Positions 38,678 through 48,383 of a stretch of DNA of 64,000 nt are shown here, one piece after another; positions within the stretch are counted from its first letter, which is position 1; each line of letters opens with the position of its first letter. Source of the DNA: Effrenium voratum (Eukaryota; Sar; Dinophyceae; Suessiales; Symbiodiniaceae). The stretch is from positions 116,001 through 180,000 of the forward strand of contig CAUJNA010000572.1 of the NCBI GenBank assembly GCA_963377175.1, written 5' to 3'. A model generated the notes under the pieces. It did not search any database. It was not told the origin of the DNA and saw nothing but the letters and a program-made list of their open reading frames with translations. A program made the translations under genes and the position numbers.

Positions 38678-38690
38678 CCCCCCCCCCCCC
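38678..38690. other. Right poly-C at insertion site
   Basis: Thirteen Cs abut the right end. With the nine Cs on the left this suggests insertion into a C tract with a C-only target duplication. Confidence 0.5.
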
Positions 38691-39023
38691 AAAGCGCCAT
38701 CGCTGCAGCCACAAAACATGGGTCCATGGCTATCCAGTTGCCAGTTCTTCCCTCGTGACTGCCTTGAAGATGAGATCTGGAGCTTTGTAGTCCGAATCCA
38801 GACATCAAATCTATGCAGCCGTTCTTATTGAGAGTCGTGTTTCACATGCAACTTTCAGGTGGGTTCTTTCGCAAGCCAAGGTCCTATTTGACTGAAAGCC
38901 AAGTACAGCAAACGCAGCGCACTGTACCCGTCGCTCGGCCTTGGTGAAGAGGATTACTTGCTCTGAGGAGATGCACATGGCCGCTTTGGTCGAAGCACTC
39001 CCCCGCATCTTTGTTTTGCGCAG

Positions 39024-39167
39024 GCTGTGGTGCCGGAGGGCGTCTGGCGTGAGCCGACCTACGCGCCGGTGATGGCGGTGCCGCGGCCGGCGCCGTGCTT
39101 CGCCAAGAGCCCGAGCAGCTCCGTGGTGGAGCGACCCATCACCCGCGAGGAGCTGGATACTTGCCAA
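39024..39167 (+). CDS. Host exon candidate between the two elements
   Basis: It is bordered by TTTTGCGCAG and CAA|GTGAAG. The 144 bases (48 codons) stay open and encode VVPEGVWREPTYAPVMAV and SSSVVERPITREELDTCQ, a peptide with ordinary composition and strong GC3. The family is not recognised. It suggests that both elements lie in or near a host gene. Confidence 0.45.
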
Positions 39168-39304
39168 GTGAAGTCCGCACAGTGCAGGCAGCATGGCCGT
39201 GTGTGATACATTTTGCTTGTCAAGTTTCAGAGCCTGACTGTTCTGGGCTCAATTGTTGATTTCTGGATAAAGCGGCCTGTTGCCAGATTGGCAGGTGTGT
39301 GTGT

Positions 39305-39647
39305 GTGTGTGTGCGGAGTGACAGAATGCCCTGTCACCACCTTTTCGGTTTCTCAGCAGGGGGCGCAGGGAGTTTCAGTGAGTCCTGCGCCAACGAAGAC
39401 GCTCGCTGTTAACTCGTGATATCCAGCCTGATCAGCTGGACGTACCTGCAATTGTGATGTTTGTGAATGTCCTTTTGGTCCCCCCCCTGAACTGCCGTTG
39501 CTTCTGTGTGTCCCTGTTAAAGTAGCTACAGGGAAGCCAAGCGTTATGCGAGTCGAAGCTCATCATACTCGAGACTTATCAGTTGTACTCGAGACTCATC
39601 AGTTGTACTCGAAAGATTAGCACTCTCCATTTGGAGTTTAAGTGTGT
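39305..39647 (+). repeat. Left long direct repeat (LTR-like)
   Basis: Matches 50642-50984 at a constant offset of 11337 with no difference found by eye. It starts in GTGTGTGTGCGG and ends TTTAAGTGTGT. Inside is a 6-bp-stem palindrome (TCCAGC/GCTGGA) and a 20-bp tandem pair built on ACTCGAGACT.ATCAGTTGT. Confidence 0.93.
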
Positions 39648-39946
39648 ACACCCCATTCGTGGGGAATCCTCGGGTGTACCCATTGTGTGACCCCGGGCCG
39701 GCTCTGTCGGAAAATTTGACCTCAACGTGCTTATCATAGAACAGCGGAATTTCACATTTAACCAGGAACGAGGTTTCACTAAAGGGAAGACAGCGGTCAG
39801 ATCATAGAGACGTCTCACCGCTGATGTTTGCGTTTGCTTGCCATTTGTTGGATTCGCTGATACCTTGCCGTTGCATGGATTTGCATGTTGTCTGATACGT
39901 GTCTCTCAAGGTGGAAGCGTGAAGATTGAGAGTCGATTGTGTAACC
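39648..39946 (+). other. 5' leader of element 2
   Basis: An internal untranslated region between the left repeat and the first ORF. It starts with a stem-forming stretch (ACACCCCATTCGTGGGG, 39648 onward). No tRNA primer-binding site was seen next to the repeat. Confidence 0.5.
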
Positions 39947-41284
39947 ATGTCTCGACGTGATGATCGTGATAGATCCAGGACTCGGCGCAGACGTGATCGG
40001 AGTACTTCTCCTCAAGCTCGTAAAGCACACCGACGTGAACACAATGACCACCACGTCTCGGAAGGCATGGATTGGAACAACCTGGTATCTTGGCAACACA
40101 ATTCCGGCTACAACTCTGCCAACAATTTCCCGATGATGCCCACCAATTTTCAATCGACTCATAGTCCCACACAGCAATTCCAACATCCAGCGATCAACTA
40201 CATGATGCCGATCCCTCCAGACCCCACGCCAACGAAGTTCATGCCACCCGTGATGCCACCACCGGTCACTACCCCGCAACCTACACCGCCACCGGGACCT
40301 CCTGCGGCTCTACCGGTTCGTCCTCAGAAAGCCTGGCTTACACCATCGCCTGACTGGACACCTGGAGATGGCATGTTTGATGTCAATCAGCTCTACAACT
40401 TCAGCCTACCCATGACCGTTGCCAACACTCCGCATGGCAACCTGCGCGACATGTCAGGCATGGATATTCGTGACGTTCGCCTGGTTCAGGTTATTCATGG
40501 GGGACTCACCAACTGGCTGCTCCGACCGTTCGCTCACGGCAGATTCGTGACGTGGGAAGGCTTTCGCACTCGCACCGAGGCCTTGCTTTGGAGTACCTGT
40601 TCCAAACTACTACGACGATCACAGTCGATCAACCTGCTCACCCTGGAAAAGGACCTTGCCAACTCGCTGGGTCTCAACATCGATGACTTCAATCAGCGGA
40701 TCAAGGTTCATGACCATTTGGCCAGCTTGGTACTTCAATTTCTTCAGCAACACCACGCTTCTCTCACACCTTCCACCCAGACAGATGACATGGTCAAGAA
40801 GTACAATGATCTAAATCGTGCGCATGAGCTGCTCCAGGCTCAGTATTCAGCATCGCTGCGCGCTTCGACCTCCCCCACGATGGCAAGCCAGAAAGATGAT
40901 GCAGAGTTGGTTACACCGCCACCGGTCAACCACACACAATCCTCGTCACCTGCCAGCTTCCTCCCTACGGCCAGCGCAGCGGCCCTTGATGGCAAGTCGT
41001 TTGATAGCGCGGTGCAACCCCGGATCATTCAGTCTCTTCACGGAGTGTCTTCACCGCCGTCCAAGCCGGCAGCGTCACAATTGCTCACCATGCACAGCGC
41101 GCCGGAAGAAGTTGTCAAGTACTACACATGGACCAGTGACCAGCCGCGCCTTTATCTCAAGCAATCGCCCACAACCACAACTTTGACGTCACTGGTCAAG
41201 TGGGCCAATCACCCGTCCCGGCTCAACGGCAACAAGTCATTAGATTCCGGAGCGGCAACCGTGTCACGGATGAGTCAAGGTTAA
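39947..41284 (+). CDS. RS/Pro-rich ORF1, Gag-like candidate
   Basis: I start this at the ATG at 39947 (ACCATGT), giving 445 residues. The N-terminus is an Arg/Ser/Asp-rich basic region (SRRDDRDRSRTRRRRDRSTS), followed by a Pro-rich linker (about 85-130) and a folded middle with DVRLVQVIHGGLTNWLLRPF and LLWSTCSKLLRRSQSINLL. A helix follows (DDMVKKYNDLNRAHELLQAQ), then a Ser/Pro-rich tail. First position, basic RNA-binding-like start and lack of enzyme motifs fit a Gag-type or ORF1 chaperone protein (inference). The end at AAGGTTAAA could instead be a donor splice site. Confidence 0.6.
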   Translation: MSRRDDRDRSRTRRRRDRSTSPQARKAHRREHNDHHVSEGMDWNNLVSWQHNSGYNSANNFPMMPTNFQSTHSPTQQFQHPAINYMMPIPPDPTPTKFMPPVMPPPVTTPQPTPPPGPPAALPVRPQKAWLTPSPDWTPGDGMFDVNQLYNFSLPMTVANTPHGNLRDMSGMDIRDVRLVQVIHGGLTNWLLRPFAHGRFVTWEGFRTRTEALLWSTCSKLLRRSQSINLLTLEKDLANSLGLNIDDFNQRIKVHDHLASLVLQFLQQHHASLTPSTQTDDMVKKYNDLNRAHELLQAQYSASLRASTSPTMASQKDDAELVTPPPVNHTQSSSPASFLPTASAAALDGKSFDSAVQPRIIQSLHGVSSPPSKPAASQLLTMHSAPEEVVKYYTWTSDQPRLYLKQSPTTTTLTSLVKWANHPSRLNGNKSLDSGAATVSRMSQG

Positions 41285-41393
41285 AACTCGTCCGTCATCT
41301 TTTTGCGTTGCATCAGTTTGATCTTGTGCTTGGTTGTGCTTGCATTGCCTTGTGCGTGATTGTCTGTGCAGCTTGTATCCATGTCGCCGCCTT

Positions 41394-41825
41394 ATGGTAG
41401 ATTTCATTGGTTGCATTTTCACCATGTTGGCTGAGCTTCGCCGCTGTGGAATCTATGATGATGTTGCACAATGGCAGTCTCTGGACAACTTTTTACATTC
41501 GTTGACCATGTTCTCTACGTGCTGGCAATACTGCTTCCCTGGACTACCACCACCGTCGATACCAGCTGATGAGTACGAATCAATCACACAACTACCGTGG
41601 TTGGGCCTCATTCTGGAAGTCTTAGTTGTGGTCCGGATTGCCCTTCAGATTCCGAATCACGCTATGTCACACTCTCAACGCACTGTGGCCAACAGGTATG
41701 AGCTTCATAGATGTCGGTGCACTGCCTATTTATTGATCAGTTTCTTGCAACGTCTCATTTCCCAAGATCATGGCTACTTTCCACCGTTCTTTGAAGTCCT
41801 TCACTTCTACAAGGCTCCTGTGTGA
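41394..41825 (+). CDS. ORF2, unknown
   Basis: 143 residues from the ATG at 41394, with hydrophobic stretches (FIGCIFTMLAEL, LGLILEVLVVVRIALQI) and several Cys. A T/G-rich tract ending TGTGCAG lies 23 bases before the start. It overlaps the start of the RT ORF by 56 bases. It may be a separate small protein or an exon. Confidence 0.35.
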   Translation: MVDFIGCIFTMLAELRRCGIYDDVAQWQSLDNFLHSLTMFSTCWQYCFPGLPPPSIPADEYESITQLPWLGLILEVLVVVRIALQIPNHAMSHSQRTVANRYELHRCRCTAYLLISFLQRLISQDHGYFPPFFEVLHFYKAPV

Positions 41826-44447
41826 AATTATGCACTCCGCTTTTGCCGACACGCGACATCTTCGCTCATTGCGGGCACGGTTTCCGGACCTCTATGACTT
41901 CATTCACGATCCAGGTCATCATCAACAACCGTGCGTCTATATCCGACTTTCCCCATGGCACACACCTTACTACGTTGGTGCGACTGATCAGGATGTTCTA
42001 CGACGTGAACACTCACGCAGTCGCAAATTTCTACAACTACTTCGGGGACGTCATGCCTTCTTCGAACCCGCGCTTCACTACTGGAAGCGATCCAATACTT
42101 ACTGGCTCTTCTGTGCTGTTCCGGTTGAGATCAAACTTCCCGTTTCCTCGGTTTGGGTCCAGGAAAGCAAGTGGCAATACCTGCTACGCCCGCATTTGAA
42201 TGCACCCTGGGTACACAGACTTCTACGAAAGGTGGGCTTCCGGGAACATCTCGTTGACTTTCGACGTCATTCGTTGTCGTCTCCCACTTCCCTCGGTTTG
42301 CACAAACGCTTTCGACGACGACTACATCCGGATCTCCAACGGCAACTTCGTCCCGACATGCTGGATGACATTCAGGCCCATTACTCTATTCTCTATCAGC
42401 TGGGATCCAATACAGGTGCATCGTTCCAAGCCATGCGTGACCTTCTGTCGGCAGCTTTCCCTCCTACTCAGCTTTACTACTTTCTGCGGCTCTCCGTCTT
42501 TGTCAACGAGCCCTTCCGTTCCAAGGCACAGAAACTCCTCGCCCAGGTGTTACGCAAAAGACAGCTACAATCACCCACCACTTTGACACAACTACTCCTA
42601 CCGCCTCTACATGTCCGGAATTGGAAAGCTCAACTTGGCACATGGTTACAAAGCTGGATTGCTTCTCATCGAGATTTGTTTCCCTCCCTTTTCCTTCCAA
42701 AGATCCGGGTGGTGGAAACTCGCAGTGCCACGTTGGGCGACAAGATCTACAACTACCGCACATGGCAGCGCAGATGGACTCCTGAAACATCTTTTCCGTG
42801 TCGCTGTTTGGACATCGATGATCACCATATACACCGAGCACATGGACATGCTGTAATGGTTGATGAGTTCTCACGCATCAATGCGGACATTGGCATGGAA
42901 ATCATGGCCGCGTCAATGAAGGATCAGTATTTCGGTGATGTCGACTTGTTACATCAACGTTTCACTACGCAACTTCGCAAACTTGCTCGTCGCTGGCATG
43001 TGCATGGTTCCAGTCTTCTTGTTGATCTGCAGCCGGTCTTGACTCAATTGATGGACACTCATCGATCTAACCTTCAAGATCGTGCTTATTGGTCATCGAC
43101 ATCATTGCAGCGCACCGTGGCTTCTTTGTCATCGTGGGTTGTAACTCCCGCGGATCATTTCCCCTCTCGCGCACATGTGATTTGTCCGTCCCTGTTTGCC
43201 ATACTGATGCGGAAGACCTTTTGCTCGGGAGATGTCTTTTCGCTATGTCGTGAATCCGCAGCATCTTTTCGCTCTGAAGTGGTGACTACGGTACCTTCCC
43301 TCCTACGTCAGCGATATGCATGGGGACTTCGACTTCAAGCACCGTTGCCCACAGCTCGCATCCTTCCAAAGCCGACCAAGGACTGGCAGAAAGCACGACC
43401 CATCATTTCATTCTTTCGCACGTGGGCAGCTCCCTTCCTCACGGTCTTCGGCGCCCTCATATTTGAACTTACCAAAGCCACTTTTCCCGACATTGCAAGT
43501 CAACTTTCAGTACAAGAACTTGTCCAGCAGCTGTGGAGTCGCTGTGAAAGGCTGATCCCGATGAATACATCCACCTGGTATCTCAAGACCTGTCAGGCCT
43601 CTTCACGTCCATTCCTACGGAGCGCTTCCACCAGGCACTACAGGTGCTTCTCCATCGGTACGATCAAGTTGTTGGCCTTCGCAGATCCTCTCAATGGTCA
43701 GTGTTCGAAGTAAAGTCTGATCATCGACGCCGTATGTTCAAAGGAAAATGGCGCCGTCAAACAAAGATCCCTCGAACTTTTCGTGAACAAGATCTCCGGC
43801 ACCTTCTGGACTTTGTCCTTGACAACAGTCACTTCGAGATCAACGGATACTTGTTCCGCCAAGAACGGGGAGTCGCTATGGGATCACCAGCCGCGCCACC
43901 GCTCTGCAATCTGGTTGCCACGGTTGAGGATTTCTTCTGGCACCAGACAATGTGTTCTCTGCGTTTTCGCATGCCCGATATCGGTGTGATCTGGCATGAG
44001 CGCTACGTCGACAATCGTTTCATTCTGCTACGTGATTCAGCCCCACACTCGCCCGTGCTCATGAATTTTCTTTCCCTGGAATTTTATCGCCCACCAGTTA
44101 TGCTTGAGGTTCAACATGATGACAAAGTGCTGGGCTATCGATGTGATTCTTCTTCCAGAACTATTACACCACAGCTACCTGATCATCCCTCCCAAATCAA
44201 AGGAATTCGGAGTGCCAATGATCAGATGTTTACTTATTCTTCTTGGTCTTCTCGCTCCTGGCTCATCATACGTGGCGCACAACCTGCGGTTCAGCAACAG
44301 CAAGGACTTAACGCTCTCAAGCGCCTTTATGAGGCCAAAGGTTTCGATCCCCAACTTCTCCGTGACGTTCGGCGTCGACTCGGGACAAAATCTGCATGTG
44401 AGCTTGTCATGTTGTCCCTTCTTGTGCACGCTTGTGATTGTTGTTGA
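41770..44447 (+). CDS. GIY-YIG endonuclease / Penelope-type reverse transcriptase (frame-shifted)
   Basis: The first frame (41770-43713) holds a GIY-YIG nuclease near the N-terminus: CVYIRL (about 55-60), YYVGATDQDVLRREHS (67-82) and a later QESKWQYLLRPHLNAP carrying the Glu. A long linker follows. Just before RT motif A the frame must change by -1 (43548-43713 overlap) to read SQDLSGLFTSIP (motif A), FRQERGVAMGSPAAPP (motif B) and WHERYVDNRFIL (motif C), ending at 44447. The fingers and motif B are Penelope-like. Motif C has YVDN where YxDD is usual. The nuclease would nick the target and the RT copy RNA onto it. GTGAGC near 44396 could be a donor removing the last codons. Confidence 0.75.
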
Positions 44448-44472
44448 TGTATTGCGTTGTGTCTGCATGCAG
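44396..44472 (+). other. Intron-like spacer after the RT
   Basis: It starts GTGAGC and ends in a T/G-rich tract with CATGCAG, about 77 bases. It could be a spliceosomal intron or a trans-splice acceptor for the next ORF. Confidence 0.35.
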
Positions 44473-44485
44473 CTGGCTCAGAACC

Positions 44486-45901
44486 ATGGCGGAGTACACG
44501 GTCACCAGTCTCTTACGCTCAGACGGATCAGTGCAAACTACGAGCCGCGTGACGCTGGATCACCTTCCCAACTTCATCAACGGCAATGAGATGCAAATGT
44601 TCATCCGGACACACGGACTAGCACACCAGCAAAGTGTACAATCCCACGGCCCATCCCGTGACGCTCCGGCACTTGGATCTGAGGCCAACATCCGAGCAGT
44701 ACGCAATCACACCGAAAGGACACGTTCGCGCTCACCCAGGTCCCGCCATTCCCGGATCAAGCTCACCCCAGGCCCACGGGGAAAGTCAGATGATGAGGAG
44801 GACTGGGGTGAATGGAAAAGTGATGGGAGGCGTGCTCATGGTGATCAAAGGAGGCCCCGCTCGCCTCCGTTGCCTCCCGCTCAAGTCAGTCCATCCGAGA
44901 ACCGCATTGTGCTGCTTCCTCTCTCAGTTCGACAGCATGTACCCGATTTTGGCAGTCATCGCTTCAAGCTGCGCACTGGTTGCCGGGTCGAGGAAATTGC
45001 CATCGTAGTGAACGATGTCCTGTACTACACCTTGCCCTCGATTGCCGCCTTAGTGTTTCCTGAGCCTGAGCAGTGGAAGAAATCGTGGGAGACGGTCTAC
45101 AGGAGCCTCATGCCGCATCGCCGCAGCATCATCGAAGATGAGCAGCGGGTCACGTCCATTTCGGAGTTTCCATTTTCTCCGCCACCACATGGCGTCCCGG
45201 GACGCTGGACGGATCAAGTGGTCAGAGAGATTTCCGACCACTTCCAGATCTCCCCGAAGTCACTGCCGCAGCAACTCATCGTACAGCTTGGCATTTGCGA
45301 AGAAAAATGGCCATATATCCGCAGGACTGCACGGACGTATCACCACTTCTCGACGGACAAAAAGAACTCCCAGAAGAACCTATTCGGGATCATCTTCTCG
45401 TTTGAGCCGCGCCGATTGCTGCCGGACAAGCATCGCACTCAGTCACAGTCGACGTTTTTCTGGTCCCACAATACCAATACGCAGGCGGCCATGAACATCC
45501 TGCGTGATGAAGAGCGGATCAGACCCTCAAAATGGCAAGAGCACCCTTCCCCCAACCGCGAGTGCTCAAACTGGAACGATGTGTGGTTGCCTCCGATGGG
45601 ATTTTACTGCAGGGGCAGCCTTCAATCTCAGGAAGCGGCAGTCCAATCAGCAGCGCAGTTCGCGGGAATTCACACTGAGCGCCCCGTGTGCATTGGTGGA
45701 ACCGCAAGACTCCGGCAACAGCATTGCGCCATACCCCGTGGCGGAGTGTACGCTGACATAGCTGCTTCCCATTACTATGACTGCATTCACGCCAAAGATG
45801 GCAGGTGGAAACTCCGATCTTCGATTGCGGTTCCCAGCTACATGGGCATGTTCTGGTCTGGCACCTCTTTTTGCACTGGCCCACCGTGGTTTGTGCCCTG
45901 A
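44486..45901 (+). CDS. 471-aa ORF with possible ADP-ribosyltransferase-like region
   Basis: The ATG at 44486 has a good context (ACCATGG) soon after a TGCATGCAG acceptor-like tract. The first 160 residues are disordered (SRSPRSRHSRIKLTPGP, acidic DDEEDWGEW). A folded middle follows (HRFKLRTGCRVEEIAIVVND, YYTLPSIAALVF). The last 150 residues carry FWSHNTNTQAAMNILRDEE then IRPSKW (H328), MGFYCRG (Y374) and GGVYADIAASHYYD (about 418-430). The order H.T..A..IL....PS, then GVY.A, recalls PARP/KptA-type ADP-ribosyltransferases, but this is a weak by-eye likeness. Otherwise the family is unknown. Confidence 0.5.
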   Translation: MAEYTVTSLLRSDGSVQTTSRVTLDHLPNFINGNEMQMFIRTHGLAHQQSVQSHGPSRDAPALGSEANIRAVRNHTERTRSRSPRSRHSRIKLTPGPRGKSDDEEDWGEWKSDGRRAHGDQRRPRSPPLPPAQVSPSENRIVLLPLSVRQHVPDFGSHRFKLRTGCRVEEIAIVVNDVLYYTLPSIAALVFPEPEQWKKSWETVYRSLMPHRRSIIEDEQRVTSISEFPFSPPPHGVPGRWTDQVVREISDHFQISPKSLPQQLIVQLGICEEKWPYIRRTARTYHHFSTDKKNSQKNLFGIIFSFEPRRLLPDKHRTQSQSTFFWSHNTNTQAAMNILRDEERIRPSKWQEHPSPNRECSNWNDVWLPPMGFYCRGSLQSQEAAVQSAAQFAGIHTERPVCIGGTARLRQQHCAIPRGGVYADIAASHYYDCIHAKDGRWKLRSSIAVPSYMGMFWSGTSFCTGPPWFVP

Positions 45902-46074
45902 CTTTCATGGTGTACATCATGACGCTCCTCTTCCGAAAAAAGCGTATGGAGTTGCCTGAGGCTCATGTCTTGATGAAGTGTGTTGCATGCTTGTTGTGTT
46001 GCTTGCCGTCGCCGCATCTTGAGTAGACTACTGATTGACTTGGCCCTCTCTGTCGCATCTTCACCTGCATTGTG

Positions 46075-46578
46075 ATGGATCATGGGAACCTTTTACGTGA
46101 ATGTCGGCACATGCTGCTTGCCATCTCGTCGCAAATCAGTCTTCTTCTGGCCGGACTGCAACGTCTTGAAGGCCAGCAGCGGCATCCACAGCCGCCACCA
46201 CCGCCACCGGTTCCTGACGGCCAACTACCGCCGCTACCCCCGCCATCTACGACGCCACCGCCCTTGCCGGCAACATCAGTCCGGCCAGATTACATGACAG
46301 CACCGGTCACTCTTGTGGCCACCTCAGACAACCGTACGGAGCACCCTGCTCACGTCCGCACGGTGAGTGTCAGTACTTCCTGGGAGCACAGACGGAGGAG
46401 AAGGTCCAGACATCGGGAGCCTCATCGGCGTCGATCTCGCAGTCATCACCGGCGGCTTCCTGGCCGACCTGACGACGCGGTTCCCACGTCCCGCCGCCAT
46501 GCCTACAATCCGAAGTACCCGCCGGCAGTCAAGGCCATGCCGGCGTGTCGACCATCAGGTCTGTCGTATGACCGTTGA
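46075..46578 (+). CDS. Pro/Arg-rich ORF
   Basis: 167 residues from the ATG at 46075: a short hydrophobic helix (LLAISSQISLLLAGLQRL), a polyproline run, then an Arg/His/Ser-rich basic part (RRRRSRHREPHRRRSRSHH). The layout suggests an RNA-binding or adaptor protein. A GTGAGT at about 46363 could be a splice donor, so only the first part may be coding. Confidence 0.4.
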   Translation: MDHGNLLRECRHMLLAISSQISLLLAGLQRLEGQQRHPQPPPPPPVPDGQLPPLPPPSTTPPPLPATSVRPDYMTAPVTLVATSDNRTEHPAHVRTVSVSTSWEHRRRRRSRHREPHRRRSRSHHRRLPGRPDDAVPTSRRHAYNPKYPPAVKAMPACRPSGLSYDR

Positions 46579-46697
46579 CGGAACACCAGCGGCAAAAGGA
46601 CCTCAGTATTTCGGCGCATGCATGTCCGCAAGCATCATGTCTTCGCAGTTCCGCAGCCTTACTTGCTTGATTTGTCCTTGCTGTGTGTTCATTTGCC

Positions 46698-47066
46698 ATG
46701 CAGTTGTCAGCCGAGTTTGTGAATAACCTGGTGGCGGTACTCAATGTCCTTGCATCCCAAGTTGCGACAGCTCTGGACACCCTGAACTTCGCCCTGATGA
46801 CTGAGCGAAGCCACCCGTCAGACACGTCTCCCAGGGTACCACGGAACTCCAGGCACGGTCTGCGCCCTCGCATCATCACAGAGCGCATTTCGTCTGACCG
46901 ATCCCGATCTCCCACTCGAAGACCTTTGGACACTTCCTCCACCTGGTATATACCGGCCTTATCCCCACCTCGTGAGGCCCATCGGGATGCCGCTGACAAC
47001 AATTCTGGTCGTCGGCCTGAATCGATGTTGGATCACCTGCCACCACCACGGCCGCTTGCTCCCTAG
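46698..47066 (+). CDS. Short ORF, helical start with RS/Pro tail
   Basis: 122 residues from the ATG within CCATGCAG: LSAEFVNNLVAVLNVLASQV, like the hydrophobic helix that begins the preceding ORF, then an Arg/Ser/Pro-rich tail. It may be a diverged paralog of its upstream neighbour. The tract before it (CTTGCTGTGTGTTCATTTGC) ends in CAG. Confidence 0.4.
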   Translation: MQLSAEFVNNLVAVLNVLASQVATALDTLNFALMTERSHPSDTSPRVPRNSRHGLRPRIITERISSDRSRSPTRRPLDTSSTWYIPALSPPREAHRDAADNNSGRRPESMLDHLPPPRPLAP

Positions 47067-47095
47067 CCCCACACGGCGGACGCGAACCAGGACAG

Positions 47096-47410
47096 ATGAC
47101 GCCTACGACACCTGACTCGGATTCTGATGGCTCAGTGCGTCCACATCCAGGTGCCTCGTCGTTCCGACCGTCTCCTACGGTGGTTCATGGACCTCGGGAA
47201 CTTCTACAAGAATTCACCATTGCACTTCGCAATGCACACCGTGAACCTTTCACGGCATGGACACAGGGTGAGCTGGATGAGATGGTGCGACGGAAGAAAG
47301 ACAAGGATTCCAGGCCCACCTACAAAACCATTGCTCGGTTCCTTCAGAAGCCCATTGAGGAAGTCAAGCAGGCATGGAAGGTCTATCAGCAACTTGAGGC
47401 TCGCGGCTAG
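47096..47410 (+). CDS. Small Myb/SANT-like protein
   Basis: This 104-residue ORF's C-terminal half reads FTAWTQGELDEMVRRKKD, then PTYKTIARFLQKPIEEVKQA and WKVY. The spacing W...E...M, T.IA..L, V..AW is that of a Myb/SANT three-helix domain, which binds DNA or histone tails. The first 35 residues are Ser/Asp/Pro-rich. If right, it could help target chromatin (inference). Confidence 0.45.
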   Translation: MTPTTPDSDSDGSVRPHPGASSFRPSPTVVHGPRELLQEFTIALRNAHREPFTAWTQGELDEMVRRKKDKDSRPTYKTIARFLQKPIEEVKQAWKVYQQLEARG

Positions 47411-47639
47411 GAACCCGGTCATCAAATGCAACAGCGACCACAGGAGGACTAAATGGTAGGCCGTGGCGGTGTATTCGGTTAGCGCTGCAGGTTGTTGTGA
47501 CGGTTGGGATTGCAGTCATTACTGATCACATGAAATTTGCTTGCTTGCACTTGACTGGCATTTTACCAGGGTAATATTGCTTGCCGTTGTGGGTGTTGCC
47601 GCTGACTTGAATTGAATGCATGACTGAGTTGCTCAAATC

Positions 47640-48209
47640 ATGTCGGAACAGGTCGTACAGACGTACATTACTTGGACCCATGGAGCGCAGCCGACGTGGT
47701 TACAGTTTCACGGACCTGGTGCCCTGCTTGACAGACCCATTCGGCAGACTACGTCACCTCCGCCCCCACCAAGTTTCCCACTGCTTCTTCCACCTCCGCC
47801 TCCTCCACCGCCACCACCACCGGTGATTCTACACCCACAGTTTATGCCCTCAGTGCGGAGCCCCTCGATCTCAGCTCCTCGCGGACAATCCTGCCCTGCC
47901 ACATCGAAATCGCAGCGCACACGCCGCTCGATCTACAGCACTGACCATTCCCGTGATGACGAGCTACGCAGTCCAGGGCGTTCATCCAAACGATCTCGGA
48001 CAGCATCCGCTTCTGCACCGCGGAGATCTCGGCGGCCCTTTACCGTGTTCCCCTCCAAACGCGCTGCGCGCTCATCGCTGTCCCCATCGGCAAATTGCAA
48101 GCATTACTGTCATGCCTTTCAGCGCCATGGGCGGAAATGTCTTTCCCCTTGTGCTCGTAGACGACCGGGACATTATCATTGCAGGTGTGCGCGGCATCAA
48201 CGGCGGTGA
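47640..48209 (+). CDS. Polyproline/RS-rich ORF, possible frame change at the end
   Basis: This 189-residue ORF begins SEQVVQTYITWTHGAQPTWL, then long proline runs and a basic RS-rich part (SSKRSRTASASAPRRSRRPF). After about 48050 the +1-type frame (ending 48216) reads ASITVMPFSAMGGNVFPLV and VDDRDIIIAGVRGINGG, which looks more protein-like than the Cys/His-rich end of the called frame. An indel or an intron is possible. Confidence 0.4.
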   Translation: MSEQVVQTYITWTHGAQPTWLQFHGPGALLDRPIRQTTSPPPPPSFPLLLPPPPPPPPPPPVILHPQFMPSVRSPSISAPRGQSCPATSKSQRTRRSIYSTDHSRDDELRSPGRSSKRSRTASASAPRRSRRPFTVFPSKRAARSSLSPSANCKHYCHAFQRHGRKCLSPCARRRPGHYHCRCARHQRR

Positions 48210-48383
48210 AGCTTAGGCGTCGTATATTACAAACCTCGCTGCTGTGTCTCACCTTGAGTTTGAAAAGTTGCCTTGCATTGCCTTGGTTGCCACTACAGCT
48301 GTGCGCGGTTGTCATTGCATGTGTGTCTTCGCCGCAGATTTTCGATTGCTTTTAGCGGCCGCGTGATAGCCCGTCTTGCCGCT

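Noticed and set aside
39550..39620. Hammerhead ribozyme in the direct repeats
   Set aside because: Penelope repeats can carry hammerheads and the minus strand has CTGATGAG, but I found no matching GAAA box and stems at the right spacing.
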